Assembly: GCA_030015575.1 (NCBI GenBank)
Contig: CM057351.1
Span: forward strand, 330,001 to 394,000
Direction: 5' to 3'
Origin: Agapanthus africanus
Lineage: Eukaryota; Streptophyta; Magnoliopsida; Asparagales; Amaryllidaceae
DNA: 64,000 nt
Shown: in pieces, positions 33,237 to 46,896 of the stretch
Numbering within the stretch: the stretch's first letter is position 1
How the letters are laid out: each line of letters opens with the position of its first letter
The notes under the pieces: model-generated
What the model was told of the DNA's origin: nothing
Seen by the model: only the letters and a program-made list of their open reading frames with translations
Database searches by the model: none
Program-made: the position numbers and the translations under genes

Positions 33237-34474
33237 TGTTCACACTATAATATTGTATTATTATATTCCCCATTCTTATTCGTTTTATAAATAAACAGGT
33301 GCTTTTGACGCATGTCTGCTACATATTACAGGTTACAGGTTCTTGGATCTAAAACAGTGAAAACGATGAAAAGATGATGCAAAAGTGGACTTTGACCAAC
33401 AAACAAAAGACTCTTGATCAAGCCTACATCAAAAATAAAATTCACAAAGTACAAGGCAATGCAAGGTCCAAGATTACAAAGCGAACGGTTAAAAGTCCAC
33501 CGCAATTATTCACTGGAGATCTGGAAGAAATAGAAAAGCCAAATTGAATAAAGATCCAAAAAAATAAAAAGCCCAAGAAGCCCAGAATCAGTTCCCAAAT
33601 TTCCAGACATAAAATTTTACCAAAGCTTGGAAGTCTACTTTGACTAGGTCTTCCTAAGGATATTTTAGTAAATGTAGACATGCGAATCAATTGTAACCTA
33701 GGGTTTCTATCTCCTATAAATAGAAGCCCAAATCATTGTATTCTTTTCATGCCTCCCTTCATTAATAAATTTCAGAATTATTTTTGAGAGCATCATTTTT
33801 TGTAAGTTCTTTATTTTCTGCCCTAGGTTAATTTTCTATTCTTGCCTTAGATAAATTTAATTTCTTGCCCTAGTTAATCTTTTATTCTCTGTCCTAGATA
33901 AATGTATTTTAATTCCCTAATGAGTGAGTAGTCTCCTCGCTTGTTATGGTTAGATCTGGGGAAGGTTTGAGAGACGAAGATCTCTCATCCCCTTTCTTGC
34001 CCATCATATATTTTCATAGAACTCCATGCATACCTTCTTATTCCGCTCCCTACGGCACTCTACCCACGAGATAGCGGTGATACCGTAGTCTAAAGGCCCG
34101 GATTTTAAGGTTTTCCATGGAGGTTAGGGTAAAGATTAAGAAAGGAAGGACAAGGATCTAGAGGAAGAACAATCTTCCCAATCATCCTAATCCCTTTTAT
34201 TAATATTTACCATAACACCTAATTAGATCTTCATATGGGTATAGAAAACGGTGAGATTTATAGACTTTCTAAACTTAACCTAGACCTAACCCTAGCAAGA
34301 CTTAGATATAGATTAATTAGGTTTTTAGATAATCAATCCAAACACCCTTCGGAATTAACTCGTTAGCGCGATTAGGAGATTCACAACATCCCTGTGGACC
34401 GACCCGTACTCACCGGCTAGCTTCATGCGACGCCGTTCTTGATTGCGGTTATAGATAGTTTTTGAGATCAATCA
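33237..34474 (+). repeat. 3' LTR of the Athila-type element
   Basis: 1238 bp, about 97.7% identical to 27476-28715 by eye. It is followed by CGTCC. Confidence 0.9.
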
Positions 34475-36711
34475 CGTCCCTGGAACTCAACGAAAGTTGC
34501 CCAACGGGAGAATAGAAACGATCGGACTTGAATATGTTCAATCCAAGGAAAGAGAGCGATTACGCGGCTGCTACGTCATACATGACTTCGACGAAGAAGG
34601 AGACGCTCTGTGGGAAGATGCCAACCTTGAACCAAAATGAACTCCCGTCATGAAAATGCCGAGCCCGTCGTTCGAAGAACAAATGGACAAGCTTATAAGG
34701 GAAGCGGGTCAAAAGGTTCGAGACGACCATAATCGCGAGATGGCCATCTACGAGAAAGCCAGAACGCAACGCCTCCTTCAGCAGGCTGCGAAAAATAAAA
34801 ATGCTCCTTCTTATCAACCAGTCATACAAAAGGCCCAACGCAGAGACAGAAATAAACCAAAGAACGGAAAAAGCGTTCGACGGCGACAAAGTAGGACCAA
34901 GAAGCCACATGATCAGGAATCGAGCAATCCGAATTCGTCTCTTATAAAGAAGATGAGTCGAGCGTACTCTTTTTCCCAAGACAAGACAAGGAAGATACTT
35001 GATCTTGCCATAAAACATCAAATGATTACCCTCCCGGAGTCCAAGCACCCCGAGCAAGCAGGCGAGGTCTCTCACCCGGATTATTGCTCTTATCACCGAA
35101 CGATAGGACATCCTCTCGAAGACTGCTTCACATTTAAAGACTGGGTAGAAGACCAGTATCAGCAAGGCAGGTTCGCTCTATCCAGCAGCTGGAGGGTAGC
35201 GCCGCCGAAGAAGCATGAACCAAAAGCCGCGCATGCAGCGAGAGTAGAACCAGATCAACATCGGTCTGTCATATGATAACGCTGTCAGAAGAAGTACCCA
35301 AGAATATGGATGATTTCCCCTGGTGCTTCGAAAACAATGATGACGAGGTGATCTCAGAATTGCCACCGACACCAAAGGAGCTGGAAGATGGGATACATAC
35401 TACTGCAGATAACCTCAGAATGATCGACTTGGGGACGGCAAGTGACCCGCGACCGACATTCGTCAGTGAGCTGTTGTCTGAAGAAAGGGTGGCTACGCTA
35501 AAGGACGTGCTCATGTAGCATAAAGATTGCTTCGCATGGAACTATTCCGAGATGCCAGGACTAGATCCAGAGATTGCTGTCCACAAATTGGCAATATCTC
35601 CAGACGTCAAGCCGATCAAACAAGCACCAAGAAGAATGCGGCTCGAGCTTGAGATGAGCATCAACACCGAGGTCAAGAAACTAATCGACTCCGGTTTTAT
35701 CCAAGAGGTTCAATATCCTGATTGGATCGCCAACATCGTCCCGGTGATGAGGAAAAATGCGACGGTGCGCATATGCGTGGACTTTTGGGATCTCAATAAA
35801 GCTTGTCCAAAAGACGACTTTACAGTACCGGTCACCGAGCTGATGATAGATAATACGTCCACTCACGAAGTTTTCTCCTTCATGGAAAGCTCGTCAGGAT
35901 ACAATCAAATAAAGATGCATCCCGAGGACCAGAAGCATACCACTTTCCGGACCCCTTTGGGCATATTCTGCTACAAGGTGATGCCCTTCAGTCTAAAAAA
36001 CGCCGGTGCCACCTATCAGAGGGCCATGACAAAGATTTTCGATGACCTCATACATGAAATCGTCGAAGTCTATATCGACGACCTCGTGGTAAAAAGCAAA
36101 TCATATGAGAAACATCTAGAGTATCTGAAGATCGTGTTTTAACGCCTTCGGAAATAAAACTTGAAGATGAACCCTCTCAAATGCGCATTCGGGGTTTCCT
36201 CGGGTAAGTTCCTGAGATTTATCGTCCGACACCGAGGCATCGAGATAGATCCTTCAAAGATCAAGGCAATCATGAAAATGCCTTCGCCAAAGACTCTCAA
36301 GCAACTGCGGTCTCTCCAAGGAAAGCTCGCGTATATCTGGCGATTTATAGCCAATCTCTCCGGCAAGTGCCGCCCCTACAGTCACCTAATGAAGAAGGCA
36401 ACCCCTTTCGTCTGGGATAGCAAATGCCAAAGCGCACTGGACGAAATCAAGCAATACTTGCAGAATCCGCCAGTACTGGCCGCTCCCGTTAAAGGAAAAC
36501 CTCCCGTACTATATACAACAGCCCTCGAAGGTTCCTTAGGCGCGCTGTGGGCACAAGAGAACGGCCAAGGGAAGGAGAGAGCCCTCTACTATTTGAGTCG
36601 AGTTCTCCTAGGGGCGGAAAACAATTACTCCCCCATTGAAAAACAATGCCTGGCATTGATCTTCATGATAACGAAGCTCAGACATTATGCGTTGGCACAC
36701 GAGGTCCATCT
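34475..36711 (+). mobile_element. Tat Gypsy element, segment 3: third zinc-binding-like module, reverse transcriptase, RNase H start (broken)
   Basis: A module with DKTRKILDLAIKHQM and DYCSYHRTIGHPLEDCF (about 34975-35140) repeats what is seen near 14690-14830 and 25730-25860. Reverse transcriptase follows: CVDFWDLNKACPKDDF (about 35775-35820) and YIDDLVVKS (about 36070-36100). Then comes the start of the Gypsy RNase H (YYLSRVLLGAENNYSPIEK, about 36585-36645). A few breaks are present. The frame is interrupted by the solo LTR and resumes at 38838. Confidence 0.85.
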
Positions 36712-38837
36712 TGTAAGTGCACGGCGGCGCCCCGGCCGTCGGAACGAGGCCAAAATGCGGAAGCGATGCTTAACTTTAACTTTTGAACCGGCACCACCGC
36801 GCACAAAAATCCCGGATCGGGCCATTAATCTAATCTTAGCTAACTAGAGAAGGGGTAGAGAGATATACCGAGCGATCCGTATCCTTCGGTCTTCTCGTCG
36901 TTGTCCCGATCTCCCCGCGGAATCTCCGGTCTTCACCTCCTCGCCGGAAGGGCACCACATCGCCGGGTTCTTTTACGGGCTCCCACCTCTGGACCGAGGC
37001 AACTCGGGCACGAAGTTGGCCAGCCGACTGCCCAAGATTTGCTGTAGAATAGTGTGGAACGGTTTGTCTCTTGGGGTTACTAGAAGTTGCCTTTTGGTGG
37101 AGGTCAAGAGAGGAATTTTTGGAGATGAACTAGAGAGCCATTTTTAGCAAAGTGAGAAACAAAAATTGCCACCACAAAAATTGTGAGCACCCACACAAGT
37201 GTGGCCGGCCTCTTCCTAAGAGTGAATGAGAATGGGAGTGTGTAGAGAAAAGTCAAGGGGGGAAAAGCTATCATACACCAAAGAGAGAGAAAGGTAATGA
37301 TGAGTAATAATAAGAGAATCCAATGATCACTACCTACTCCCATCAAATCACCAAAGGTCAAACAATCATGAACCTTGGAAGTCAAATGGTGGTGCAACTA
37401 TCATGAAGCATCAATATGCAAAGATAACCCTCCAAAATGCTTATTTGCATATTTGCAAATGAGCCCTCCTCCACCAATCTTCAGCCAATGAAAGATACAA
37501 AGAAAAATGGCCGAAACAGAAAACAAACTGGCAACTCTAAAAAACTGATCCCGTAATAAATTATAGGAAAACCCCGCTACTGTATATACATACCCGCATT
37601 TGTATTCCGACCGAATACAAATGCAATGAGACAAAATCTACACTGTACAATACTAGGATCCGGCTTAAACCAAAGCCCGCTAGTATTTTCCATCTGATCA
37701 TGATCCGTGCAATACCGCTAGTATCTGATCGAACCCTGCCATATCTCCATACGGCCTCTACAGCGTTTCGCCCGAAACTTGAGAAACTAGTCTGTGGGGG
37801 ACTCTAAAGACTCGTCAATACTTTGGCTGTGGATTTAACCACTAGCATGTCAGAGTTATTAGCCTATACGTAACGGGCTACCAAGTATTGACCAAAAGGG
37901 ACGTCGATGAGCGAACTCATCCTGACACCCTACTGAGCCTGTCAGTGACAATATCCGTACAGTCCGGTCCGTTCGTCTATGAGCATCGCATGGCGGGCCT
38001 AGGGGGTTGGTAAAAGTCAGACCCCCAAAAGTGGTACAAGTCGTATCGGAGTGTAGCCCAGAACACCCTGAGATACTACTGGAATATCTACCAGTAAATC
38101 TCCTGCCTTGGCCAAGGACTTCGTGTAATGGCTCTCCTAGACACAGCGCGACCTCACCCCCAATACCGGGAGAGACGAACCCCTGCAGATCCGCTCACTG
38201 CCTCCATGTGGCTCGGGACTGTACCCAACTAAAACCTGTTTGCACGTCTCCTTTGAGCATGGTAGGGTAGTAATCAAAGTACAGTGAGAACTCATACGAG
38301 ACAAATGACGATCTCAGGTCGATGAACTAACCTGTACACATGTCACCAGGGAACTGCTATCTGACGTCAGGTATAAGACCAACTAGCATGTTCCCGGCGA
38401 GTCATGTCCGGTGTACTCATAACCCAATGAGCACCTATATACATCTTAGGTGAACCAACTGACACCAGTAGCTTGTGAGACCGGCCACCGCCCCTCATCG
38501 GGGTCTCGACTATATACGCTAGTCTACTCTGGAGTATCGATACCCTGTCTTGAAACTCCCACGACTAGGGACCTTTTAAGGATGTGCTTATAGACCCCAG
38601 TTCCCACGTATATGATCGCCCTCGTACTGCTGGCAGTCAAGCAAGAATCCTAGGGGCTCTATCAACGTGCAATAGTGACCTGTAAAGTCACCTAAAGCAG
38701 TACACGATGATAAAGATAAACCAGATAGCATACTATCATCTTGAGTAAGACTGTCCTACCAGTATAGGTCCTCCCTCAATCATTGCAATCACGTGCCTGT
38801 GATCCAATAATTGACTCTGAGGGCACTATCTCCAACA
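36712..38837 (-). mobile_element. Solo Copia LTR, subfamily A2
   Basis: 2126 bp. The plus strand starts TGTAAGTGCACGG and ends CTATCTCCAACA, the reverse of the A-type LTR ends, with a perfect target duplication CATCT at 36707-36711 and 38838-38842. No internal region is present, so it is the usual product of recombination between two LTRs. It sits in the RNase H region of the Tat element. Frames inside it are not genes. Confidence 0.95.
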
Positions 38838-39656
38838 CATCTCATATCAAAGGTGGATCCTCTCAAATACTTGATGTCGAAGGCCATATTAACAGGGCGG
38901 CTCGCTAAATGGGCCCTGCTCTTGATGGAGTTCTCGATAACTTATTGTCCTCTTAAGGCAGTGAAAGGCCAGGCCATCGCCGACTTCCTCGCTGAACACC
39001 CGATACCCGCCGATTCTCCTTTGAACTGCAAATTGCCAAACGAACATGCATTTGACACGATCGACGGGGAGAAAAGAGATAATGATACCCAGTGGGAACT
39101 TTACTTTGATGGAGCATCTTCCATGAAGAAGTGCAAACAAAGCACCCCCATAATCAAATCAGGGGTAGGCCTCATCTTTGTGACTCCACAAGGAGAGATA
39201 ATGCGCTTTGCCTTCTCCTTAACAGAGCCGAGGACAAACAATGAAGCCGAATATGAAGCTTTAATAGCGGGTCTTGAGATCGCTATCGACATGGGAATTG
39301 AAAACCTCCTCATATACGGAGACTCCCAGCTGGTCGTTAGTCAAGTAAACGGTGACTACCAAACGTGCAAGCCTGAGTTGGTGAAGTACGGTGAGAAAGT
39401 GCAGCAACTGCTGATTCAAATTCCTTCCTACACCTTGGAAAGTATACCGCATGCGGAAAATAGCAAAGTGGATGCATTAGCCAAGCTCGCTAAAGAACCG
39501 GCTGACGAAAACCTCAATGACGTGAGGATCATGGTACAAAGTCGTCGGGTTCTTGCACCGGCAGAAATATCTCCGGAGTCGTCCGAAGAAAAGGGAGCGA
39601 CCGAAGAAACGGCCCTACGAATAAAAGACCAGGAAAAGGCTATAGATTGGAGGGAA
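38838..39656 (+). mobile_element. Tat Gypsy element, segment 4: RNase H region with second RNase H
   Basis: First the tail of the Gypsy RNase H (KAILTGRLAKWALLLMEFSI, then KAVKGQAIADFLAEHP). Then a second, archaeal-like RNase H: WELYFDGASS, GVGLIFVTPQGEI, NNEAEYEALIAGLEIA, YGDSQLVVSQVNG, DALAKLA. Two RNase H domains are known for the Tat lineage. The Copia element at 39657 interrupts it; integrase follows at 49209. Confidence 0.88.
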
Positions 39657-41759
39657 TGTAAGTCTACGCTAGCGCCCCGGCCGTCTACAGATGCCAAATG
39701 CGGAACAAAAACTTTTTATCTGGCGCTATCGTATACTTTAACCCGGATCTGCCATTATTGCTAAACTAACAAACTGTAAAGAGTGTAGAAAGGTTATACC
39801 GAACGATCCGAGTCCTTCGTTCTTTAACCATCATCCCACGCTCCGTTGCGGCTCCTCCGATCTCTTCGATCTCCGATCTGCTCGTCCAGGTGGCACCACG
39901 TCGACGATTCTTTAAACGGGCTCCCGCCTCTGACTCGAGGCAACTCGGTCGTCAAGTTTGCTAAAAGAGACGACCAAGAATGATGTAGAGAATGAGTAGA
40001 TGACTTTGTCTCACTTCGTCCAAAGCCGTGGACGATCGGTTAATGAAGTTGCCGATGGAAATGAAATGGAACAAGAAATGAACTATGAAATTTCCATGCA
40101 TCCAAAACTTTAGTCTTTTCTTTTAACAACCATAATCTTTTTCAAGTCAAGAATGGAGGAGGAGAAGGGGGCCGGCCACTTAAAGGAGGGGGGTGAGTGT
40201 AGGAACCAAGTGGTGACCATAAGAAATGATCCATATCATAACAAAAGATCTTAAGCAATCCAAAAGACATTAATTAAAACCATGAGTCACAAAAACCTAG
40301 TCACCATTTAATAAATGCAAAGAAAGATGCATGAATCTAGTCACCAATCTAGAAGCTTCTAGAAGCACGACTCACCTCATCCAAGAAAAGATAAATCCGT
40401 CTTTAACCGAATGTTAAAAGACGGCTGATAGATAACTGGAAACTGGCAACTTCCAAAAGTGATCCTGAAACGACTTTCAGGATAACCCCGTAACTGTATA
40501 AATATACCCACATTTGTATTATGACCGAATACAAATGCAACTGAGACAAAGATATTATATCTACTCAATATAATACTCGGATCCGGCTTAAACCAAAGCC
40601 GACCAGTATCAACTGCCCGAAAAATAACATGTGCGTAAACGCACGTACATTTTCCGAACCCTGCCATAAAACCATACGGCCTCTACAACGTTTCGCCCGA
40701 ACTTGGGAAACTGTCTGTGGGGGACTCTAATGACTTGTCAGTACCCTGGCGGTGGGTTTAACCACAAACCGTCAGCGGCACTAGCAATGCGTAACGGCTG
40801 CCCATGGACTGACCTCAAGGGAGGCTGATGAGCGAACTCATCCAGAAACCCTACTGAGCCTAACAGTGACAATGTATATACAGTCCGGTCCGTTCGTCAA
40901 TGAGTATCGCATATCCACCTAGGGGGCTAGTAACGTCAGACCCCCAATAGCAGTATAAGTCGTGTCGGAGTGTAGCCCAATAACACCCTGAGATACTACT
41001 GGAGTACCTACCAGTAAATCTCCTGCCATGGCCGTGGGCTATGTGTAATGGCTCTCCTAAACACAGCACGATCTCGCCCCCAATACCGGGAGAGACGAAT
41101 CCCCTGCCGATCCGTTCACGTGCCTCCATATGGCTCGGGACTGTACCCAAAAGCTACCTGTTTGCACGACTCCTTTGAGCCGTGGTAGGGTAGAAATCAA
41201 AGCACAGTGGGAACTCACACGAGACAAATGACGACCTCAAGTCGATGAACTAACCTGTACACACGTCACCAGGGAACTGCTATCTGACGATAGGTATAGT
41301 ACTAACTAGCAGATTCCCGGCGAGTCCTGTCCGGTGTACTCATAACCCAATGAGCACCTGTATACATCTTAGGTGATCCAACTGACACCAGTAGCTTGTG
41401 AGACCGGCCACCGCCCCTCGTCGGGGTCTCGACTGTATACACTAGTCTACTCCGGAGTATCGATGCCCTGTCTCGAAACTCCCACGACTAGGGACCACAA
41501 TTAAGGATATGCATATAAACTACCCAACTCTCACGTATATGATCGTCGTCATACAGTTGGTAGTAAAGCAAGATCCTAAGGGCTCTATCAAAGTGTAACA
41601 TGTAATCAGTCACCTGAACATGTACACGACTGATAAAGGCAAACCAGGTAGCATACTATCATCTCGAGTAAGACTGTCCTACCGGTATAGGTCCTCCGTA
41701 ATCATTGCAATCACGTACCTGCGATCCAATAATTGACTATGAGGGCACTATCTCCAACA
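39657..41759 (-). repeat. 3' LTR of the minus-strand Copia element
   Basis: The plus strand begins TGTAAGTCTACGC and ends TCTCCAACA. The reverse-complemented polypurine tract ATCTCCCACTT follows at 41760-41770. Confidence 0.93.
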
Positions 41760-44700
41760 ATCTCCCACTTGCACTCAAGGCTAATTATTGGGATGTCGAC
41801 TACTCACAGCCCGTGTGAAACCGAACATCCAACTCCTCTACTAATCAGTTTCACAAAGCCCGTTTGTAAAACTATTGTGTTCGAGAAATAGCCTCAGTGA
41901 GTGGATCCGCCTAGATGTTTCTTTCTATATCTCTCTAAATCTCAAGTTCGCGGAGAAAGCCATCTTCCGAATCGAGTAATACCTGTCTTAGAATATGTCT
42001 GGATTTCTGATGGGACCTAGTTCATAAATGAACTCCAAATCCAAACTTCTTAGACTGTATCGATCACTGAGCCTAATCAGTATCCGGCACCATGCCACCC
42101 ACAGTATCCTCTTGGACCACCTGTCCATAATACTGTCCCTCGTCAGAGGGAAAACTAAAACTCTGACAATCACTCTGTCATCCACGTCACCTTTGAAGCC
42201 TGGAATGATAATCGTCTCCCGAAGGAGGCTGCCGTCATCAAATCCGTAGAACATGTACTTATGTTCTAAAACTGCTTCCTTATGTTTCTCCAGGATTGGA
42301 TTAATACAAACTCATTGCATCTAGTGCAAAAACAACATCTGGTGTGGTACTTGACACCTCACGATTGACTCAATTGCCTAAGCAAGTGATCGGCCAATCA
42401 TGCACAGCCCTCTCCCCTTTAGTCTATATGACACCTTTAGAGAGGGTGACTCCATCACCTGCAGGTACAACACCATGCTAGGAGTCAACTATTCTAAAAA
42501 TCATTAGAATATCTGTCAAAGTACCCACATTGGGAAACTGCCCAAATCTAGATCTAAAACCATAGATCCAGAAACCAGAATGTCAAATATTATATCGATA
42601 TCCTGTCTGGAGAAACAACTGTGTGACGACCACAGTACAACCGATCGTAGTATAGGAATTTTACTTCCTACTCTGTGTTTGTCATCCATATACCATGACA
42701 TCACACCCTACTACCTTCTTAACAGATCCATCCCCTATTCTGATGAAGTCAAACCCATGACTGTCACATCAAAATTAGATGATCTATCTCCGCTATAACT
42801 GCTCTAGTCTATAAATAGACATAAGCTACTTGCCCACTATGCTTCCGTTGCTCCCACTGACTACGACAACCCTCCTACCGGGTCTCATAGCCTGGAACTA
42901 CAGTAGTGTCAAGTCAGGGTAGATAAGAACCTCCCTGTCACCGTCTTTAAGGCTACCGAAGTATCTCTCGGGTGTCTGAGGTTACCCACCATATCTGCGG
43001 AGTGGCTATTGGAATGTCAAACCTGATTGAATATATAGGTCCTATTAAATTTTCCGTAATCGTTCGCGGTTCTGGAATCACTTCCAGTTCTACCATACTC
43101 CCACTACTGTTTTCTGAAAAAATCCATTTTACTAAAACTGTGGCGAGTCAAGAACAATATCACTATTGATCTTCCAAATGGTAGAAAATCAACCCTCGTC
43201 ATAGCCAGGGTCAACCCACAAACAGCCATTACAGAAACGTGCCATGAGTTATCCAGAGTCTGGTTTTAAGCAAAAGCTGGACAACTCCCCGTACCTTAAC
43301 AACTTTTAAGGTACGAACCATTCTATATCCAATATAGAAACTTTGGCACTTATTTAATTGGAACCATATTCAAATCATGCAGCTGTCTCCAGTGCATATC
43401 AACTTAATGGAAAGAGGCCAATCAGCATTACTCAACTTAGGAATCCATCCAGTTATGAGTAACCTGAAAGAGAAACACGTTTCTCAAAACCATCACTATC
43501 ATCTGAATACCAATCACAAGAATCCACATCTTCGATCTCTTTGAAGAATCCCGACACTTGTGACACCTGGTTCTCTACTTTATTCTTATACCCACAACTT
43601 CTCAAAACTTAGACCTTGTATTTCTACGAAACACTTGTCCAAATACTAGAGAAGTTATAAGTAAATAGAACATAGTACGAGGACCTACCCCTTTGTCCTG
43701 ATGGACACTGGACAACATACAATACTCTGTATAAGTCCGCTGAGTTGAACAACTCATAACCTGTGCGTCCTAGGTTGAAAACTGTACCCTGGCGATTTCC
43801 TCAAATATCACCAATTACAACGAATTCCGATATAATGAGGATAATCACCTAATTCCCAATAACTTACTCCCACTCATTATCTGTAAAACCATACAGATAT
43901 GAGAATGAAACCTGGTAAATACATACCCTTGGAGTAAGTGTCTAATCGGGAAAACAGATTTTCTTTAACAATGCACTGAAACATGAAAAATGTTTCGTAG
44001 GGGTATCCAGGTATTCATAGTAATGCCTCTTCCATAATCCAATTCATGACTTGAACCGTATATTTTATTGCCATCTCTCCAAACTCCTTTATTTGTCTTC
44101 AGTCGTTACCTTCTGTACACCATTGTTAGGCTAAATGGTTTTCTTCCTTCCCTACCGTTCGGCACCAGCGTATGGTTTGGAAGAAGACTATCCAGTAAGC
44201 ATAATAGGTGTACCCTCCTAAACCAAGGAGTACTCATATCTTGAGAGAAGGTGATGATAAAAGACAACTGAATAATATCTTATTCTTTTAAAGGTGAATT
44301 AGGAGTGGCGATGAAGTACGCGGTTTGGTCGTGAATGATATCAGTCGCAATTTACTTTGCCCTCTTTCTAATCCCTTTATTTTGTCTTTACATATTACCT
44401 TCTGCACACCCTACTTAGGCTAATTGGTTTTCTTCATTCCCTACCTTTCGGCACCTGCCTATGGTTTGGAATAAGACTATCCAATAAGCGTAATAGGTGT
44501 ACTCTCCTAAACCAAGGAGCTCTCGCAACCTGAGAGAAGGTGATAATAAAAGACAACTGAATAAACCAATTCTATTTCTCCTGAACCTGGATCCATCCTC
44601 GAAGAAGTCCCTTCGAGTTCGTATATAACCATACGATGGATCTATCCAATGGAAGTGGATATCCGTAGTAATACGGGTGTTCTGAGAAATGCAAAGGGTA

Positions 44701-45825
44701 AAAGAAGGAGTGGCAATGAATTATGCAACTCAGACAATCTAAAAGCCAGTATTTTAAGAAGGTTCGGTCAACTTGGTCACTGAGTCATAGTCTAGGGTCG
44801 GTCAAAGGTCGCTGCCAAAGAGAGAGAGAAAAGAAACACTCTGCGTGCACTCTAACCTAGATCAGAATGGTCATCACTTTATCTAATCCGGAAACCTCCC
44901 ACTGTCCTATCAAATTCTCCTCCAAATTTAAAGAAGAATCAATCGGGATCACCCGAAGAGTAAACCAACTCATCAGTGGGAATCGGGATCCAACTCTCAT
45001 CGCATGATAACGTGATGGAATGCATCCACGTTACTCATACTCCAGAAGGTATGCGCATACTTGGCAAGTTTCAGTTTCTTTAGAAACTCCCGATACGATT
45101 TTTGCCCCATGCTCTTATAACCTTGGCTTTGGTCAAAATGTCATAAGTCACATGCCAAGTTCTACCCGTCACTATCTTGTCAATTTGAACCCACCCGCAC
45201 ATGCCCCTGACTTTGGCCAATCGGCAGAACGACTTTCCCAAACTAACTCATCTATCTATGCAACAATTGAATACCCAGCAGCTACCAAACACTATGCCTT
45301 AACTTTGGCTAAAATACATAGCTTGAATACTACTGAATACTCAAAAGAAGTGACGGAGGGCTACGGCTGGTTTTTGGCGAAAAACCTTTAACGTAGTGAA
45401 CTTGATATCGCTGAAGGAACCTGATAGCTTTTTAAAATATAGTGGCGAAAACCTTTTGCTAAAGAGGTCACTCCCGGTGAAGGGATCTCGGCTCTTTCCT
45501 CGTGGAATGAGGTGCAGGATATTCCACTGAATACCGCGGTGCAAAGCAACTTGTAATCGACTATAGTGAAGTTATTACCCTGACGCAAACTTCTGCCCAA
45601 GGGGTCAGTCCCGGTGAAGGGATATCGGCCCTTGCCCCGTCGAATGAGGTGCAGGATATTCCACTGAATACCTCTATGCAAAACAAAAGGAAACGTCTTT
45701 GCAATAACACCTTTTAAATTTGTTCCAACAACTGTAAACAGGTTTGCTTTACTTTGCATTGATTAGAATCAATGCAGTCCCATCAATAATCACACCAGAA
45801 AAGAACGAAAATAAAATGTACGTAT

Positions 45826-45915
45826 ATGCCATCCGCATTCGTCACTGGGTCCCGTCATCACCCGTTAGATTACTTAACTAACGACAGAGCGGGGACTGGA
45901 CTAGCGCGGGTGTAA
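45826..45915 (-). other. Conserved non-coding block, minus-strand Copia copy
   Basis: The reverse complement matches 6183-6269 and 63788-63878, including CGCTCTGTCGTTAGTTAAG and GACGGGACCC. The two Copia families have diverged strongly in the rest of this interval. Confidence 0.65.
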
Positions 45916-46845
45916 AACATATACAACATCTAATAGTATATAAACCAATATACAATAATCGCTCCAGGCGTGATAATATGCAACATTACAGAAAAGTAAT
46001 AAGCATCACAGAACAATACAGATAATCTGGGATCCCTGGGTTTCACAGAGCCGCTGCTGAAACCCGACGTTCCCCTGTCGTGTGGATAGCCTGTGCAATG
46101 AAACCTAGACCCCTACGGGTGCGGCAAGTTACCCGCCAAAACCTGAAGCGAGGCAGCCCCTTACAGCAAAGTGAATGGACCACCCAGCACTTCACGGAAT
46201 CCGGTAATCTTGGGCACCCCTCCTTGGGTCAACCTGTACCCCCTACGAGTGCGGCGAATAGTCTGCCAATTCTAGAGTGAGGCCCCTCTGCCTCTCAAAG
46301 CCATGAGATGCGGACCCGTTGCCCCTCAGAACCCGGCTATCCGTGCACTCCGTCTCGGGGCAAAACCTAGTACAGTAATGAAAAATAGTACAACAGGTAT
46401 ATCGACCGCAACCTGGTCGTGCCCCAAAAGAATATTATACAACAGGCAGTGACGGTAGTCCACAAGTTGGACGCTCGCCCCGCAATATTAAATGTACAAA
46501 TAAACTCAAACTGTACTACCATTGCACACTGCTATCCACCACGACAAATCCGCAACATCACAGCACAACACAGAACATCAACGCGAATGTCACGTTCTCA
46601 AACCCGTCTAAAAGAACTATAGCAATCGGACGCGGTTTACCGATCAAATGACATTCCCGGTCGGAGATATAATGTAAGCACTGTAAACTAACGTGTTTAA
46701 ATTTCGATCGACTAAATATCACAAAGTGGGCCCCACGCAAATCTGTTGAACAGTAATAAAATCTGGGCCCAAAAGATATATACCAAAAACCCCAAATTCC
46801 AGAGAAGAATACACTGTGCAAATTTGGGGGCATGATCGCTCAGAA

Positions 46846-46896
46846 CGGCCGCGGATGCGCGGCCAAACCATGGGTTTGGCCGCGTTTCCGCGGCTG
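46846..46896 (-). other. GC-rich palindrome in the minus-strand Copia leader
   Basis: The arms 46846-46868 and 46873-46896 are almost perfect reverse complements around CATG. Each arm also folds alone: on the minus strand CCGCG-GAAA-CGCGG and CCGCG-CATC-CGCGG. It lies about 208-258 nt from the primer site. Confidence 0.75.

Larger units (their letters stand above)
27476..34474 (+). mobile_element. Athila-type Gypsy, non-autonomous, structurally complete
   Basis: LTRs are 27476-28715 and 33237-34474 (1240 and 1238 bp), starting TGTTCACAC and ending ATCA. The target site is CATCC on the left and CGTCC on the right, one base apart. The primer site matches tRNA-Asp (TGGCGCCGTTACCGGGGA) and the polypurine tract is AAGTTTGGGGGTATT, both Athila hallmarks. 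I count about 28 LTR differences (about 2.3%), giving an age near 0.9 million years. Inside is one long acidic reading frame; I recognise no reverse transcriptase, RNase H or integrase. It looks whole for its type but needs proteins from elsewhere to move. Confidence 0.9.
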
